NCBI RefSeq assembly: GCF_907164905.1 | Contig: NZ_CAJRAF010000002.1 | Coordinates: 2,170,001-2,234,000 of the forward strand | Direction of reading: 5' to 3' | Source of the DNA: Dyadobacter sp. CECT 9275 | GTDB lineage: Bacteria; Bacteroidota; Bacteroidia; Cytophagales; Spirosomataceae | DNA: 64,000 nt | The notes under the pieces: model-generated | Told to the model about the DNA's origin: nothing | Database searches by the model: none | The model's input: only the letters and a program-made list of their open reading frames with translations | Translations under genes and position numbers: made by a program | Part shown: positions 17,635-26,292 of the stretch, in pieces | Position numbering within the stretch: position 1 is the first letter of the stretch | How the letters are laid out: every line of letters starts with the position of its first letter

Positions 17635-19086
17635 CTATTCCCAGCCCCCTCCAAGCGACCGATACAGCTCAATTAACGCAAAGTATTGCTGTTTCTGCAC
17701 GTTTGTCAGGGTGAGCTCAGCTTCCAGTACGCTTTTTTGAGCCATTACAATTTCGAGATAGGAAGCATATCCGCCCAGAAAAAGGTCCTGTGAGGTAGCA
17801 ACTGCCTGCTGTAAAACCTCCACTTCCTGCTTTTTAAGGTCACTCAGCTTTTTAGTGTTCTCAATTTTTTTCAAACTGGTACTGACTTCCTGAAAGCCCG
17901 TTAGCACTGTTTTATTATAGGCGTAAAGAGATTCAAGGCTCGCCGCCTCGCTCCGCCTGCTTGCTGCTTTTAAAGGTTTTCTGTTAAAAACAGGTGCCGT
18001 CAGCCCCCCCAGCGCGTTATACGCAAGCGATCCTGTGGAGAACAACAAATTACCTTTAAAGGCATTAAAACCTAACAGCGCGGTGATGTTCAGAGAGGGC
18101 AGAAAAGCCAGCTGTGCCGACTGTTGCTCGGCATAATTGGCTGCCAGTTCCTGCTGCGCCTGCTGCACATCCGGACGGCGGCGTAACATTTGCGAGGGAA
18201 TTCCTGCTTCTGTCTCTTGAGGAAGAATTTGTTCAAGACTCGTACCCCTGTTGATTGGCTGTGGAAAACGGCCAAGCAGAACATTCAGCGCATTTTCAGT
18301 CTCAACAATACTTTGGAGAATTTCTATTTCCAGGCTTTTGGTATTTAACAGCTGTGCCGTAAATTGCCTCACACCCAATTCATTGGCTCTCCCGCCTTCT
18401 TTTTGAATGGTGATGGTACTTACCGCAGTTTCCTGCAGAGCGATATTCTTTCTGATAATGTCCAGCTCTGTATCCAGATACACCAGGGCGTAATACAAAT
18501 TGGCAACCTGAGCAACCAAACCGGTGACGATCGCCTGTCTGGCTTTTTCGCTGGCCAGAAAACGATGATACGCCGCTTTTCGCTGGTTTTTCAGCTTTCC
18601 CCAGATATCAATTTCCCAGCTGCTCCTGAACCCTGCAAAGTAATCAGGCAGAAAGGGTGAAGGCAACTTTCGGTCCGCATCCAGATTATCCGAAAAATTA
18701 GTATCGTAATTACCGACCCCGTCCATCGTATAATCTCCAAATTTCCTGCCACCGCCTGATATCTCCGCATCCACTCTGGGCAACATCAGCCCGCGACTCA
18801 GCATAATATTGGTTCTTGACATCTCAATCCGCTGAACTGCCATTTTCAGGTCAAGATTATTCTGCAAAGCGGTGTCAATAAGCGCGGTCAGATGCTTGTC
18901 AGAAAAAAATACTTTCCAGGAAACCGATCCGATACCAGTGGAATCCGGCTGGCCTTCAAATTTGTCCGGTGTGTTGACCACCGCAGTCTGAGAAACGGGC
19001 TTCAGGAGCTTGCAGCCACCCAAGGTTAACATCAATGCGGCAGTCAGCAGAGGCAGGTATATATTTTTATTGGTTTTCATTAACAT
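17635..19086 (-). CDS. Outer-membrane efflux lipoprotein, TolC/NodT family
   Basis: A 483-residue outer-membrane factor. The signal ends in the lipobox LTLGGC, so it is an OprM-like lipoprotein. Two repeated OEP domains follow, each with the long helices of the periplasmic tunnel; the hallmark MLRRRPDVQQAQQELAAN and the paired FAGFRSSWEIDIWGKLKNQRKAA segment identify the NodT branch. It forms the outer-membrane exit duct for the RND pump encoded just upstream (68-base gap). ATG 19086 or 19080 could be the start. Confidence 0.95.
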   Translation of the reverse strand: MLMKTNKNIYLPLLTAALMLTLGGCKLLKPVSQTAVVNTPDKFEGQPDSTGIGSVSWKVFFSDKHLTALIDTALQNNLDLKMAVQRIEMSRTNIMLSRGLMLPRVDAEISGGGRKFGDYTMDGVGNYDTNFSDNLDADRKLPSPFLPDYFAGFRSSWEIDIWGKLKNQRKAAYHRFLASEKARQAIVTGLVAQVANLYYALVYLDTELDIIRKNIALQETAVSTITIQKEGGRANELGVRQFTAQLLNTKSLEIEILQSIVETENALNVLLGRFPQPINRGTSLEQILPQETEAGIPSQMLRRRPDVQQAQQELAANYAEQQSAQLAFLPSLNITALLGFNAFKGNLLFSTGSLAYNALGGLTAPVFNRKPLKAASRRSEAASLESLYAYNKTVLTGFQEVSTSLKKIENTKKLSDLKKQEVEVLQQAVATSQDLFLGGYASYLEIVMAQKSVLEAELTLTNVQKQQYFALIELYRSLGGGWE

Positions 19087-19153
19087 TCAATATCTGTTTA
19101 GAGGAATTCCCGGCGATTTTTCCGGGCATCCGTTATGGGTACGGCACTGCCGG

Positions 19154-22100
19154 TCAGTGATCAAGCAGCATCTCTTTGTTCTCTTCGACGGACTTATCAT
19201 TCTTTTTTGACTTGGAGGACCCTGCAAAAAGAACGTACAAGCCAGGAATGAGAATGACGCCGAAAAGTGTCCCGATTAACATACCTCCCGCAGCTGAGGT
19301 ACCGATGGACCGGTTACCGATGGCTCCGGCGCCCGACGCGACACATAAAGGGATCAGCCCGGCAATGAAGGCAAAGGAGGTCATCAGAATGGGCCTTAAA
19401 CGTTCAGTGGCTCCTTCCAGCGCCGCCTGAAAAACAGTTCGTCCTTCTTTCTGGCGGATAATTGCATATTCTACAATCAGGATCGCATTTTTCCCTAATA
19501 ACCCTATGAGCATGACAAGTGAAACCTGTGCATAGATGTTATTCTCCAACCCTAATAGCTTTAGTGCCAGAAATGCTCCAAAAATCCCCGTCGGCAGCGA
19601 AAGTATTACCGGCAACGGCAACAAAAAACTTTCGTATTGTGCCGAAAGTAGAAGATATACGAATACCAGACAGATGATAAAAATATAGATTGCCTGATTT
19701 CCAGAAAGAATTTCTTCCCGCGTCATACCCGACCAGTCGTAACTGAAACCTCTGGGCAGCTTCTCTTTGGCAACGCGTTCCACCGCTTTGATGGCGTCTC
19801 CACTACTGTATCCCGGTGCGGCGTCTCCATTGATCATGGCCGACGTGAACATATTGTAGCGTGTCAGCAACTCGGGGCCATATACCCTTTCTAACCGGAT
19901 AAAGGTTGAGAACGGTACCATTTCGTCCCGATTATTCTTTACGTACAATTTCAGGATATCCTCCGGGTTCCTTCTGAAGCTTGGATCAGCCTGAACCATT
20001 ACCTTGTAGAGCTGTCCAAATCTGATAAAGTTGGAAGCATAAAAGCTACCGATCAATGTCTGCAAGGTACTCATCGCCAGGTCCACAGATACTCCTTTTT
20101 TAGCTGCAATATCAGCATCCACATGAATCATATATTGCGGAAAACTTGCATCGAAACTACTGAAGGCACTGGCAATTTCGGGTGCATCCTGAAGGTCCTT
20201 AATAAACTGATTGGTGATTGCTGCCGTTTTCTGCAGATCGTCACTGCCGGTGCGGTCCTGCACCCTTAGCTCAAAGCCGCTTGAATTACCAAAACCGGGA
20301 ACCGTTGGGGGAGGAAAAAACTGGATATCGGCATCCGTTATATGTTTCGTTTTCCGCTCCATTTCAGCAATGATATCTTTCACGGATGCTTTTCTCTGAT
20401 CCCAGGGTTTCAGGTTGATCATGGCCATACCGTAGGAAGATCCCGCAGATTCTGTAAGCAAACTATATCCCGACATACTCGAAACCGACTCCACTGTTTC
20501 CAACGCCTGAGCCACCTTCTGTACTTCGTCTAGCACAGCCTCCGTCCTTTCAACCGTAGCACCTGCTGGTGTTGTAACGTTTACATTGATTACACCCTGA
20601 TCTTCCGTTGGTATAAATCCAGTCGGCAGGATAGTGTTAATCCCGTAAGTACCCATGCAGAATGCCAGTAACAACCCCACTGTAATGGCCCGTCTGTTGA
20701 TGATCAACGACAACAATTTTCTGTATCTGGCCGAAATACCATCATATCCATTATTGAATGCTCTGAAAAACCGGTTAAGTGGCGTATTCTTGACGGGTTG
20801 CCCATGCGTATTCTTCAGCATCAGAGCACACAGCGCCGGTGTTAGGGTGAGTGCGTTAATTCCCGAAATCACAATGGAAATAGCAAGGGTTATAGAGAAC
20901 TGGCGATAGAAAATACCCACCGGCCCCGACATAAAAGCCACCGGAACAAACACCGCCGACATTACCAGCGTAATCGCTACAATAGCTCCACTCATTTCCT
21001 TCATGGCTTCAACTGTTGCTTCTTTGGCTCCGAGGTGTTTTTCGGCCATTTTTGCATGGACGGCCTCCACCACTACAATGGCGTTGTCAACCACAATCCC
21101 GATGGCAAGCACCAGGGCAAACAAAGTGAGCAGGTTAATAGAGAATCCAAACAGTTGCATAAAGGCGAACGTACCTACTAACGCCACAGGAACCGCCAGT
21201 GCCGGAATCAGCGTGGAACGGAAATCCTGGAGAAATAAAAAGACGATGATAATCACCAATACAAAGGCCTCGATCAGCGTACGTACTACTTCATGGATGG
21301 AGGCATCAAGGAAGCGGGAAACATCGTACGACACAAAATATTCCATTCCGGGCGGGAAAGTGGCCTCCTTCAATTCAGCTACTTTGGCCTTCACATTGGC
21401 AATTACCTCCTGTGCATTGGACCCCGGCCGCTGCTTAAGCATAATAGAGGCGGAAGGTTTACCGTTAGACTTGGAAGCCATATCATACTCCAGTGTCCCG
21501 AATTCAACATCAGCAACATCTTTTAATTTCAACATCGAACCATCCGGATTGGCTCTCAACACGATATTTTCATATTGTGCCGGTTCAAACAATTTCCCGG
21601 TGTATTTCAATACATATTGTAATACCTGTGTTTCCCTTCCTGAACTGATACCTGTTTTTCCGGGAGCAGCCACCACGTTCTGGTCACGGATGGCTTTAAT
21701 CACTTCATCGGCAGACACACTGTAGCTGTTCATCCGGTCGGGTTTAAGCCAGACCCGCATCGAATAATCCCGGCTGCCCATGATCACAGCCCTACCCACA
21801 CCGTCAATTCTCTTCAATTCCTTCAGGATATTGATATCGGCAAAGTTGTAGACAAAATCTTCCGCAACAGATGTATCCGAACTCATGATGTCGAGGTACA
21901 TCAACATACTGTTCACCTCCTTTTCTGTCGTCACCCCCGCCTTGATTACCTCCTCGGGGAGTTCGTCTATCACCGTTTGTACACGGTTCTGTACGTTAAC
22001 GGCGGCCAGGTCGGGGTCTACCCCCACATTAAATGAAATGGTAATGGAAGTTACGCCATCATTACCCGACACGCTTGACATGTAGGTCATTCCGGGTACA

Positions 22101-22312
22101 CCGTTAATGGCTTTTTCCAGCGGAACGGCTACCGCATCCACACAAACCTCGGCATTGGCACCGGTATAGGTAGCCGTAACCACCACCGACGGCGGAACAA
22201 TATCCGGAAATTGGGAAACTGGCAATCCTACAAAAGCAAGAATACCAAGCAACGTTATAAATAGTGATATAACCAGTGACAGCACCGGCCTCTCAATGAA
22301 AGTCTGAAACAT
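19154..22312 (-). CDS. RND efflux pump, HAE1 (AcrB/MexB-like) family
   Basis: A 1052-residue inner-membrane proton/drug antiporter of normal length. The N-terminus MFQTFIERPVLSLVISLFI is typical. It has twelve predicted membrane helices and two large periplasmic loops. The proton relay in helix 4 is intact (GIVVDNAIVVVEAVH), and the motif GATVERTEAVLDEV in the porter domain is conserved. It would export hydrophobic compounds through the adaptor and the NodT-type duct of the same operon. The substrate cannot be told from sequence; the HAE1-type helix 4 argues against a heavy-metal pump. Confidence 0.96.
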   Translation of the reverse strand: MFQTFIERPVLSLVISLFITLLGILAFVGLPVSQFPDIVPPSVVVTATYTGANAEVCVDAVAVPLEKAINGVPGMTYMSSVSGNDGVTSITISFNVGVDPDLAAVNVQNRVQTVIDELPEEVIKAGVTTEKEVNSMLMYLDIMSSDTSVAEDFVYNFADINILKELKRIDGVGRAVIMGSRDYSMRVWLKPDRMNSYSVSADEVIKAIRDQNVVAAPGKTGISSGRETQVLQYVLKYTGKLFEPAQYENIVLRANPDGSMLKLKDVADVEFGTLEYDMASKSNGKPSASIMLKQRPGSNAQEVIANVKAKVAELKEATFPPGMEYFVSYDVSRFLDASIHEVVRTLIEAFVLVIIIVFLFLQDFRSTLIPALAVPVALVGTFAFMQLFGFSINLLTLFALVLAIGIVVDNAIVVVEAVHAKMAEKHLGAKEATVEAMKEMSGAIVAITLVMSAVFVPVAFMSGPVGIFYRQFSITLAISIVISGINALTLTPALCALMLKNTHGQPVKNTPLNRFFRAFNNGYDGISARYRKLLSLIINRRAITVGLLLAFCMGTYGINTILPTGFIPTEDQGVINVNVTTPAGATVERTEAVLDEVQKVAQALETVESVSSMSGYSLLTESAGSSYGMAMINLKPWDQRKASVKDIIAEMERKTKHITDADIQFFPPPTVPGFGNSSGFELRVQDRTGSDDLQKTAAITNQFIKDLQDAPEIASAFSSFDASFPQYMIHVDADIAAKKGVSVDLAMSTLQTLIGSFYASNFIRFGQLYKVMVQADPSFRRNPEDILKLYVKNNRDEMVPFSTFIRLERVYGPELLTRYNMFTSAMINGDAAPGYSSGDAIKAVERVAKEKLPRGFSYDWSGMTREEILSGNQAIYIFIICLVFVYLLLSAQYESFLLPLPVILSLPTGIFGAFLALKLLGLENNIYAQVSLVMLIGLLGKNAILIVEYAIIRQKEGRTVFQAALEGATERLRPILMTSFAFIAGLIPLCVASGAGAIGNRSIGTSAAGGMLIGTLFGVILIPGLYVLFAGSSKSKKNDKSVEENKEMLLDH

Positions 22313-22348
22313 AAAATGGGGTTAAAATTGAAAAGCTAGATACAAAAC

Positions 22349-23503
22349 CTACCGGGCCGTTAGTGCCATGTCGCCAGGTATCAGCTTGGTACCATCCAAC
22401 GCAATAGGTTTAGGTATAATGGACGCACCATCCTTTAACCCCTGAATACCTTCACAGGCAATTGTTTCCCCAGCCTCTAATCCCGAGCGTACAATGTAGT
22501 AATTCGCGATGCGGGAATGCGGGACAAAACTTCTGGTTTTAACCTGATTGTTTGCACCAACTACATATACAAAGCTCTTGTCCTGAATCTCAAAGGTGGC
22601 TTTCTGAGGAATCAGAATAGCATTTTCAACTGTATTGGTTAAGCGAATGGTACCCGTAGAACCATGTTTCAGCAGCTTCTGCGGATTAACGAACCTGGCC
22701 CTGAAAGCAATTGACCCGGTACTCTCATCGAATTCGCCTTCCATGGTTTCTATTTTCCCCTTTTGTGGAAAAAAGGTACCGTCGGCCAGCTCCAGCTCTA
22801 CTACGTCTTCACTCTGCTTGGATTGTTTCCTTGACTTTACAAATTCCAGATATTCATTCTCAGATACGTTAAAATACACGAATACATTACTGTTGTCGGA
22901 GATAGCGGTCAGCAGGGTACCTTCGTTGATAAGGCTACCGATTTTGTAAGGAATCCGGTTGATAACCCCATTAAACGGCGCTTTGATTTGTGTATGTGCA
23001 AGCTGTATGGAGGCGTTGGAAACAGCCGAACTGGCTTCTTCAATCTTTGCTTTCACAGCCGCGTAATTGGCCTTGGCTACTTCCAGTTCAGTTTTGGAAA
23101 TAATGTTCTTTTCTACCAGAATTTTCACCCTGTTCACTTCCAGTTCTGCTGCCTTGGCCTGCGCAATAGCACTTTGCAGGTTGGCCTTTTCTTTTGCCAG
23201 TGCGGCTGAGTATTCCTCGTTATTGATCCTGAAAAGTACCTGCCCTTTTTTCACTTCCTTTCCTTCGTCCACATAAACTTCTTCCAGATATCCCTTTACA
23301 CGGGCATAAATTTCCACATTACGCATGGCGTGTATATCACCCACATACTCACGGTGTAATTCGGTTTTCTGCGGTTTCAATTCGGTTACCGGGATGGTCA
23401 GCAGCGAATCTCTCTGATCCGAAACTGTTTCACTTTTCGTGGCACAGGCTGAAACAAATACAGTGAGGGCCATTACGAAAACGGGCCCGAGATAATTTTT
23501 CAT
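22349..23503 (-). CDS. RND efflux periplasmic adaptor (AcrA/MexA-like)
   Basis: A 384-residue membrane fusion protein. The lipoprotein signal ends VSACA. The order is barrel-sandwich half (VKGYLEEVYVDEGKEVKKGQ), a coiled-coil hairpin (about 95-160), the second half-motif IKAPFNGVINRIPYKIGSLI, then the beta-barrel and membrane-proximal domains. It bridges the inner-membrane pump and the outer-membrane duct. It is the first gene of the three-gene operon, 36 bases before the pump gene. No repressor gene lies immediately upstream. Confidence 0.95.
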   Translation of the reverse strand: MKNYLGPVFVMALTVFVSACATKSETVSDQRDSLLTIPVTELKPQKTELHREYVGDIHAMRNVEIYARVKGYLEEVYVDEGKEVKKGQVLFRINNEEYSAALAKEKANLQSAIAQAKAAELEVNRVKILVEKNIISKTELEVAKANYAAVKAKIEEASSAVSNASIQLAHTQIKAPFNGVINRIPYKIGSLINEGTLLTAISDNSNVFVYFNVSENEYLEFVKSRKQSKQSEDVVELELADGTFFPQKGKIETMEGEFDESTGSIAFRARFVNPQKLLKHGSTGTIRLTNTVENAILIPQKATFEIQDKSFVYVVGANNQVKTRSFVPHSRIANYYIVRSGLEAGETIACEGIQGLKDGASIIPKPIALDGTKLIPGDMALTAR

Positions 23504-23658
23504 GATGAGTTATATTTAAAAAATGACCATCATGTGCAGGCTGAGAACGTTTCCCACCCGACACACTAAGTATATATTGAGTTACAATCGTAAAAAAGAA
23601 AGGCCATGGAAGATTACAAAACCTTCCCCGACACGGTATTATTGATCAGAACGGGCAA

Positions 23659-24072
23659 TCAGAATGGGCAAAGCCTGTGAAGGAAACAGTAGTAATCGGG
23701 CAGGGTCAGTACTTGTTTACTGATCCTGTTAAGATTTTTGGTAAGCTGTACACTGACGAATTTGAGGGGAAAATGAAAATAACTAGATACACCGCATTCC
23801 AGAAAGAGAAAGCGGTAGGAGGAATGGCGCAGCCTGAGCAGGTCCGAAAGGTTTTCCTCCCATTCCGTTTCATGCGCCTGAATAGTGGGGCCGCTGGATT
23901 CATAAACATCTGTACACAAACCGGAACTTTGCTGCAACTCTCCCACCTCCCAGGCAGATGCCTGGCCTGCTGAACTCCCTCCATACAACATCTCCCCTCC
24001 TCCGCGCGGAAGCAGGGAAAATACCGTGGTGAAGGCCAGGCAGAAAAACAATACAAAAGTTCTTTTTATCAT
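23659..24072 (-). CDS. Short secreted protein, unknown
   Basis: A possible 137-residue protein with a convincing signal peptide (MIKRTFVLFFCLAFTTVFSL) from ATG 24072, followed by a Gly/Ser/Glu-rich stretch and a hydrophobic C-terminal part ending YYCFLHRLCPF with several Cys. I recognise no domain. It lies 155 bases before the efflux adaptor in the same direction and may be co-transcribed. A plus-strand frame overlaps it, so coding is not certain. Confidence 0.45.
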   Translation of the reverse strand: MIKRTFVLFFCLAFTTVFSLLPRGGGEMLYGGSSAGQASAWEVGELQQSSGLCTDVYESSGPTIQAHETEWEENLSDLLRLRHSSYRFLFLECGVSSYFHFPLKFVSVQLTKNLNRISKQVLTLPDYYCFLHRLCPF

Positions 24073-24500
24073 AATGCTGATTTGATCAATGCATTAAAAA
24101 ACTCCTACTTTTATAATGAATTCAAGAATGATTTGAAATTATAGCAACGGAATAAGTACAATCCATGGCAATACTTCAAATATAATAATTCATATCCTGA
24201 AACCAAATTTTATTGAGTATTAACGATTATTAACAAAATAATTCAACTGTTATTTCTGTTAATGTCAGCCAGGAACTGAACTACCGGTTGATCCAGAATT
24301 CCATCGCCAGGTTTTGCAACAAACCATAAAAAAGGGGCTGATTACAATGGCATACGTAACCCTTGATTAAATACCTCACAAGTTACATAATAGACTATCA
24401 GACAACACCTTAATACTCATTTCTGTAATCAAGTGAGGTAGTAAAATAAATGTGCCTAAGCCTGAACAGTTTTTCTTAAAGAGCATGTATCTTTCGAAAG
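24073..24500. other. AT-rich intergenic region, no gene seen
   Basis: A 428-base gap between the divergent short secreted protein gene and the GNAT-SRPBCC gene. It must contain their promoters. I see no strong -7/-33 pair, RNA or repeat. Confidence 0.45.
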
Positions 24501-25544
24501 ATGACAGCATATAAAATTTATACCCGGCACTATGTGCTCACCAAAATGAAGGCTGAGGACGGTGAGAAATATTTCCGGCTATGTGGCAATGAAAATGTAA
24601 TGAAGTTTGTAACCGGCCATGCTTTGACACGTACCGAATCGGACAAAATGCTGGCGGAATTCGTCAAGGATGATGACGGAAAATCCTATTTCGGCAGGTA
24701 TTTCATTGAAGACAGGGGGAACGGGGATTTAATCGGAGCGGCCAAGCTGGACAAGGAAGGCCGTGCTGCCGAAATCGGATATCGCATTCAGGAAGAGTAC
24801 TGGGGAAAAGGAGTTGCCACCGAAATTGCAAAAGAGCTGATACAGTTTTCCCTGGAAAAGCTGAAAATGGCTCAGGTAACGGCCTTTGTAAATGTGGAGA
24901 ATTATTCCTCCATCAGAGTACTTGAAAAGGCCGGAATGAAGCGGATTGAAACCATTGAAGATATCGACGAGATCAAACACAAATTTATCTATTCAACTCA
25001 AAATCAATATCCTATGAAGAAAGTGTTTTACGCTATTTTTGCCTTAATTGCTATCATCCTGATCGCGGCGTTTCTGATGCCCAAGGAGTATGGAGTAGAA
25101 AAGGAAATTGTAATTAACAAAGCCAGGCCGGAGGTTTTTAATTTTTTAAAATCGCTGGAGAATCAGGAAAAATGGAGCGTTTGGGCAAAGCTGGACCCGG
25201 CAATGAAAAAGGAATACAAAGGAAATCCAGGCACTGTCGGCTCCGTTTACCGATGGGAAGGGAATGACCAGGTCGGAGTTGGGGAACAAGAAATTAAAAA
25301 GATCATTGAGGGAGAAAGAATTGATACAGAACTTCGGTTTATCAAACCCATTGAATCGACTTCGGATGCTTACCTGATTACCGAAAGCCGGGATTCTACC
25401 CAAACATTGGTGAAGTGGGGTTTCAAAGGAAGTATGCCCATTCCGATGAACATTATGATTCCGTTTCTGGGGATAGAGAAGTCGGTAGGCGAAGATTTTG
25501 AAAACGGGCTCAAGAATCTCAAAACACTGCTGGAATCAAATTAA
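24501..25544 (+). CDS. GNAT acetyltransferase fused to a membrane-anchored SRPBCC domain
   Basis: A 347-residue protein with two unrelated parts. Residues 1-168 are a RimJ/RimL-type GNAT domain: the acetyl-CoA loop region is GYRIQEEYWGKGVATEIAKE and the last core strand is FVNVENYSSIRVLEKAGMKR. From Met172 (base 25014) a second unit begins like an independent protein: MKKVFYAIFALIAIILIAAF is a membrane helix, followed by an SRPBCC/polyketide-cyclase-like domain (INKARPEVFNFLKSLENQEKWSVWAK onward). No stop codon separates them. Either a true fusion, with internal initiation at 25014 also possible, or a lost stop codon. The start ATG at 24501 looks normal. Confidence 0.85.
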   Translation: MTAYKIYTRHYVLTKMKAEDGEKYFRLCGNENVMKFVTGHALTRTESDKMLAEFVKDDDGKSYFGRYFIEDRGNGDLIGAAKLDKEGRAAEIGYRIQEEYWGKGVATEIAKELIQFSLEKLKMAQVTAFVNVENYSSIRVLEKAGMKRIETIEDIDEIKHKFIYSTQNQYPMKKVFYAIFALIAIILIAAFLMPKEYGVEKEIVINKARPEVFNFLKSLENQEKWSVWAKLDPAMKKEYKGNPGTVGSVYRWEGNDQVGVGEQEIKKIIEGERIDTELRFIKPIESTSDAYLITESRDSTQTLVKWGFKGSMPIPMNIMIPFLGIEKSVGEDFENGLKNLKTLLESN

Positions 25545-25560
25545 GGATACGGACCGGCTT

Positions 25561-25601
25561 ATAAAGTAAAAACCACTTCGGAAGAGTGGTTTTTACTTTA
25601 T
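25561..25601. terminator. Bidirectional terminator
   Basis: ATAAAGTAAAAACCACT (25561-25577) and AGTGGTTTTTACTTTAT (25585-25601) are exact complements around a 7-nt loop, between the converging GNAT-SRPBCC and HmuY genes. Confidence 0.9.
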
Positions 25602-25615
25602 AAAAGATACCGTGA

Positions 25616-26212
25616 TCAGAATTTCCCGTTTGCATCGGCGATGGAGTATCTGAAGGTAAAATAGCTGGACTCCTCCGTGGGGACTTCGTCCGGCGCTCCC
25701 TTGTAATAACTGATGATTTCCAGTTTGGCAAACTTACCGTCGGCCATTTTAATCAAAAGGGTCCGGCCGGGAATGGGCAGGATAGCATGTACCTTCATGT
25801 CATAATTATACCACGAATTACCACTTCCGCCCGGAATAGCATAACCAGCAGCACCGTCCGCCATGTACCCTGCTGCTGGTGCTTCGCTTACCTTGTCAAA
25901 AGGCTGCTCAAGTACCTGCGCACCGCCTTGCCCGGGCCCGCTTGTTCCGCCATTTACGGCAATGGTAGTCCTGCTGAAAGCTATGTCCCAATTTACAGTT
26001 TTGGCTTCCCCGGCACCCACTTCTTTGCCCGACTGAAGACTGAAATAAGCGAAAGGCTTGGCATTGCCATTCAAATCTTTAAAAACTTTAATGTCCGATA
26101 CCACAGACCGCTGCTGAAATTGATCCCCATCCTTAAATGTTTCCTTCATAACAGAAAAGCCGGTTTCACACAGCGAAGCAAGGGATAGCGCTAGGGCGAT
26201 TGTTTTAATCAT
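25616..26212 (-). CDS. HmuY-like heme-binding protein
   Basis: A 198-residue protein from ATG 26212; the longer frame upstream has a less likely start. The HmuY core is visible: VNWDIAFSRTTIAVNGGTSG, a Gly-rich stretch with PGQGGAQ, SWYNYDMKVHAILPIPGRTLL, and KFAKLEIISYYKGAP ending with YFTFRYSI. The N-terminus is a hydrophobic signal, but the lipobox around Cys17 is poor. HmuY proteins take heme from host or environmental carriers and pass it to the TonB receptor. It is the last gene of the receptor operon, 80 bases after the larger HmuY-like gene. Confidence 0.88.
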   Translation of the reverse strand: MIKTIALALSLASLCETGFSVMKETFKDGDQFQQRSVVSDIKVFKDLNGNAKPFAYFSLQSGKEVGAGEAKTVNWDIAFSRTTIAVNGGTSGPGQGGAQVLEQPFDKVSEAPAAGYMADGAAGYAIPGGSGNSWYNYDMKVHAILPIPGRTLLIKMADGKFAKLEIISYYKGAPDEVPTEESSYFTFRYSIADANGKF

Positions 26213-26292
26213 TATTAGATCTGATAAAATAAATGAGTCGGAGAGATACGCACCATATCTCTCCGGCATGTCACACAGTTTTCAAATTACCT

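Noticed and set aside
17318..17740. 140-codon plus-strand frame across the gap and the end of the TolC-type gene
   Set aside because: Runs through the 17555-17588 hairpin and antisense into the efflux gene; no motif.
21003..21725. 240-codon plus-strand frame within the RND pump gene
   Set aside because: Antisense shadow of the pump gene; Ser/Thr-rich product without domain.
19154..23503. Heavy-metal (CusA/CzcA-type) efflux system
   Set aside because: The pump has the HAE1-type helix 4 motif (VVDNAIVVVE) and length near 1050, and the outer-membrane factor is NodT-like.
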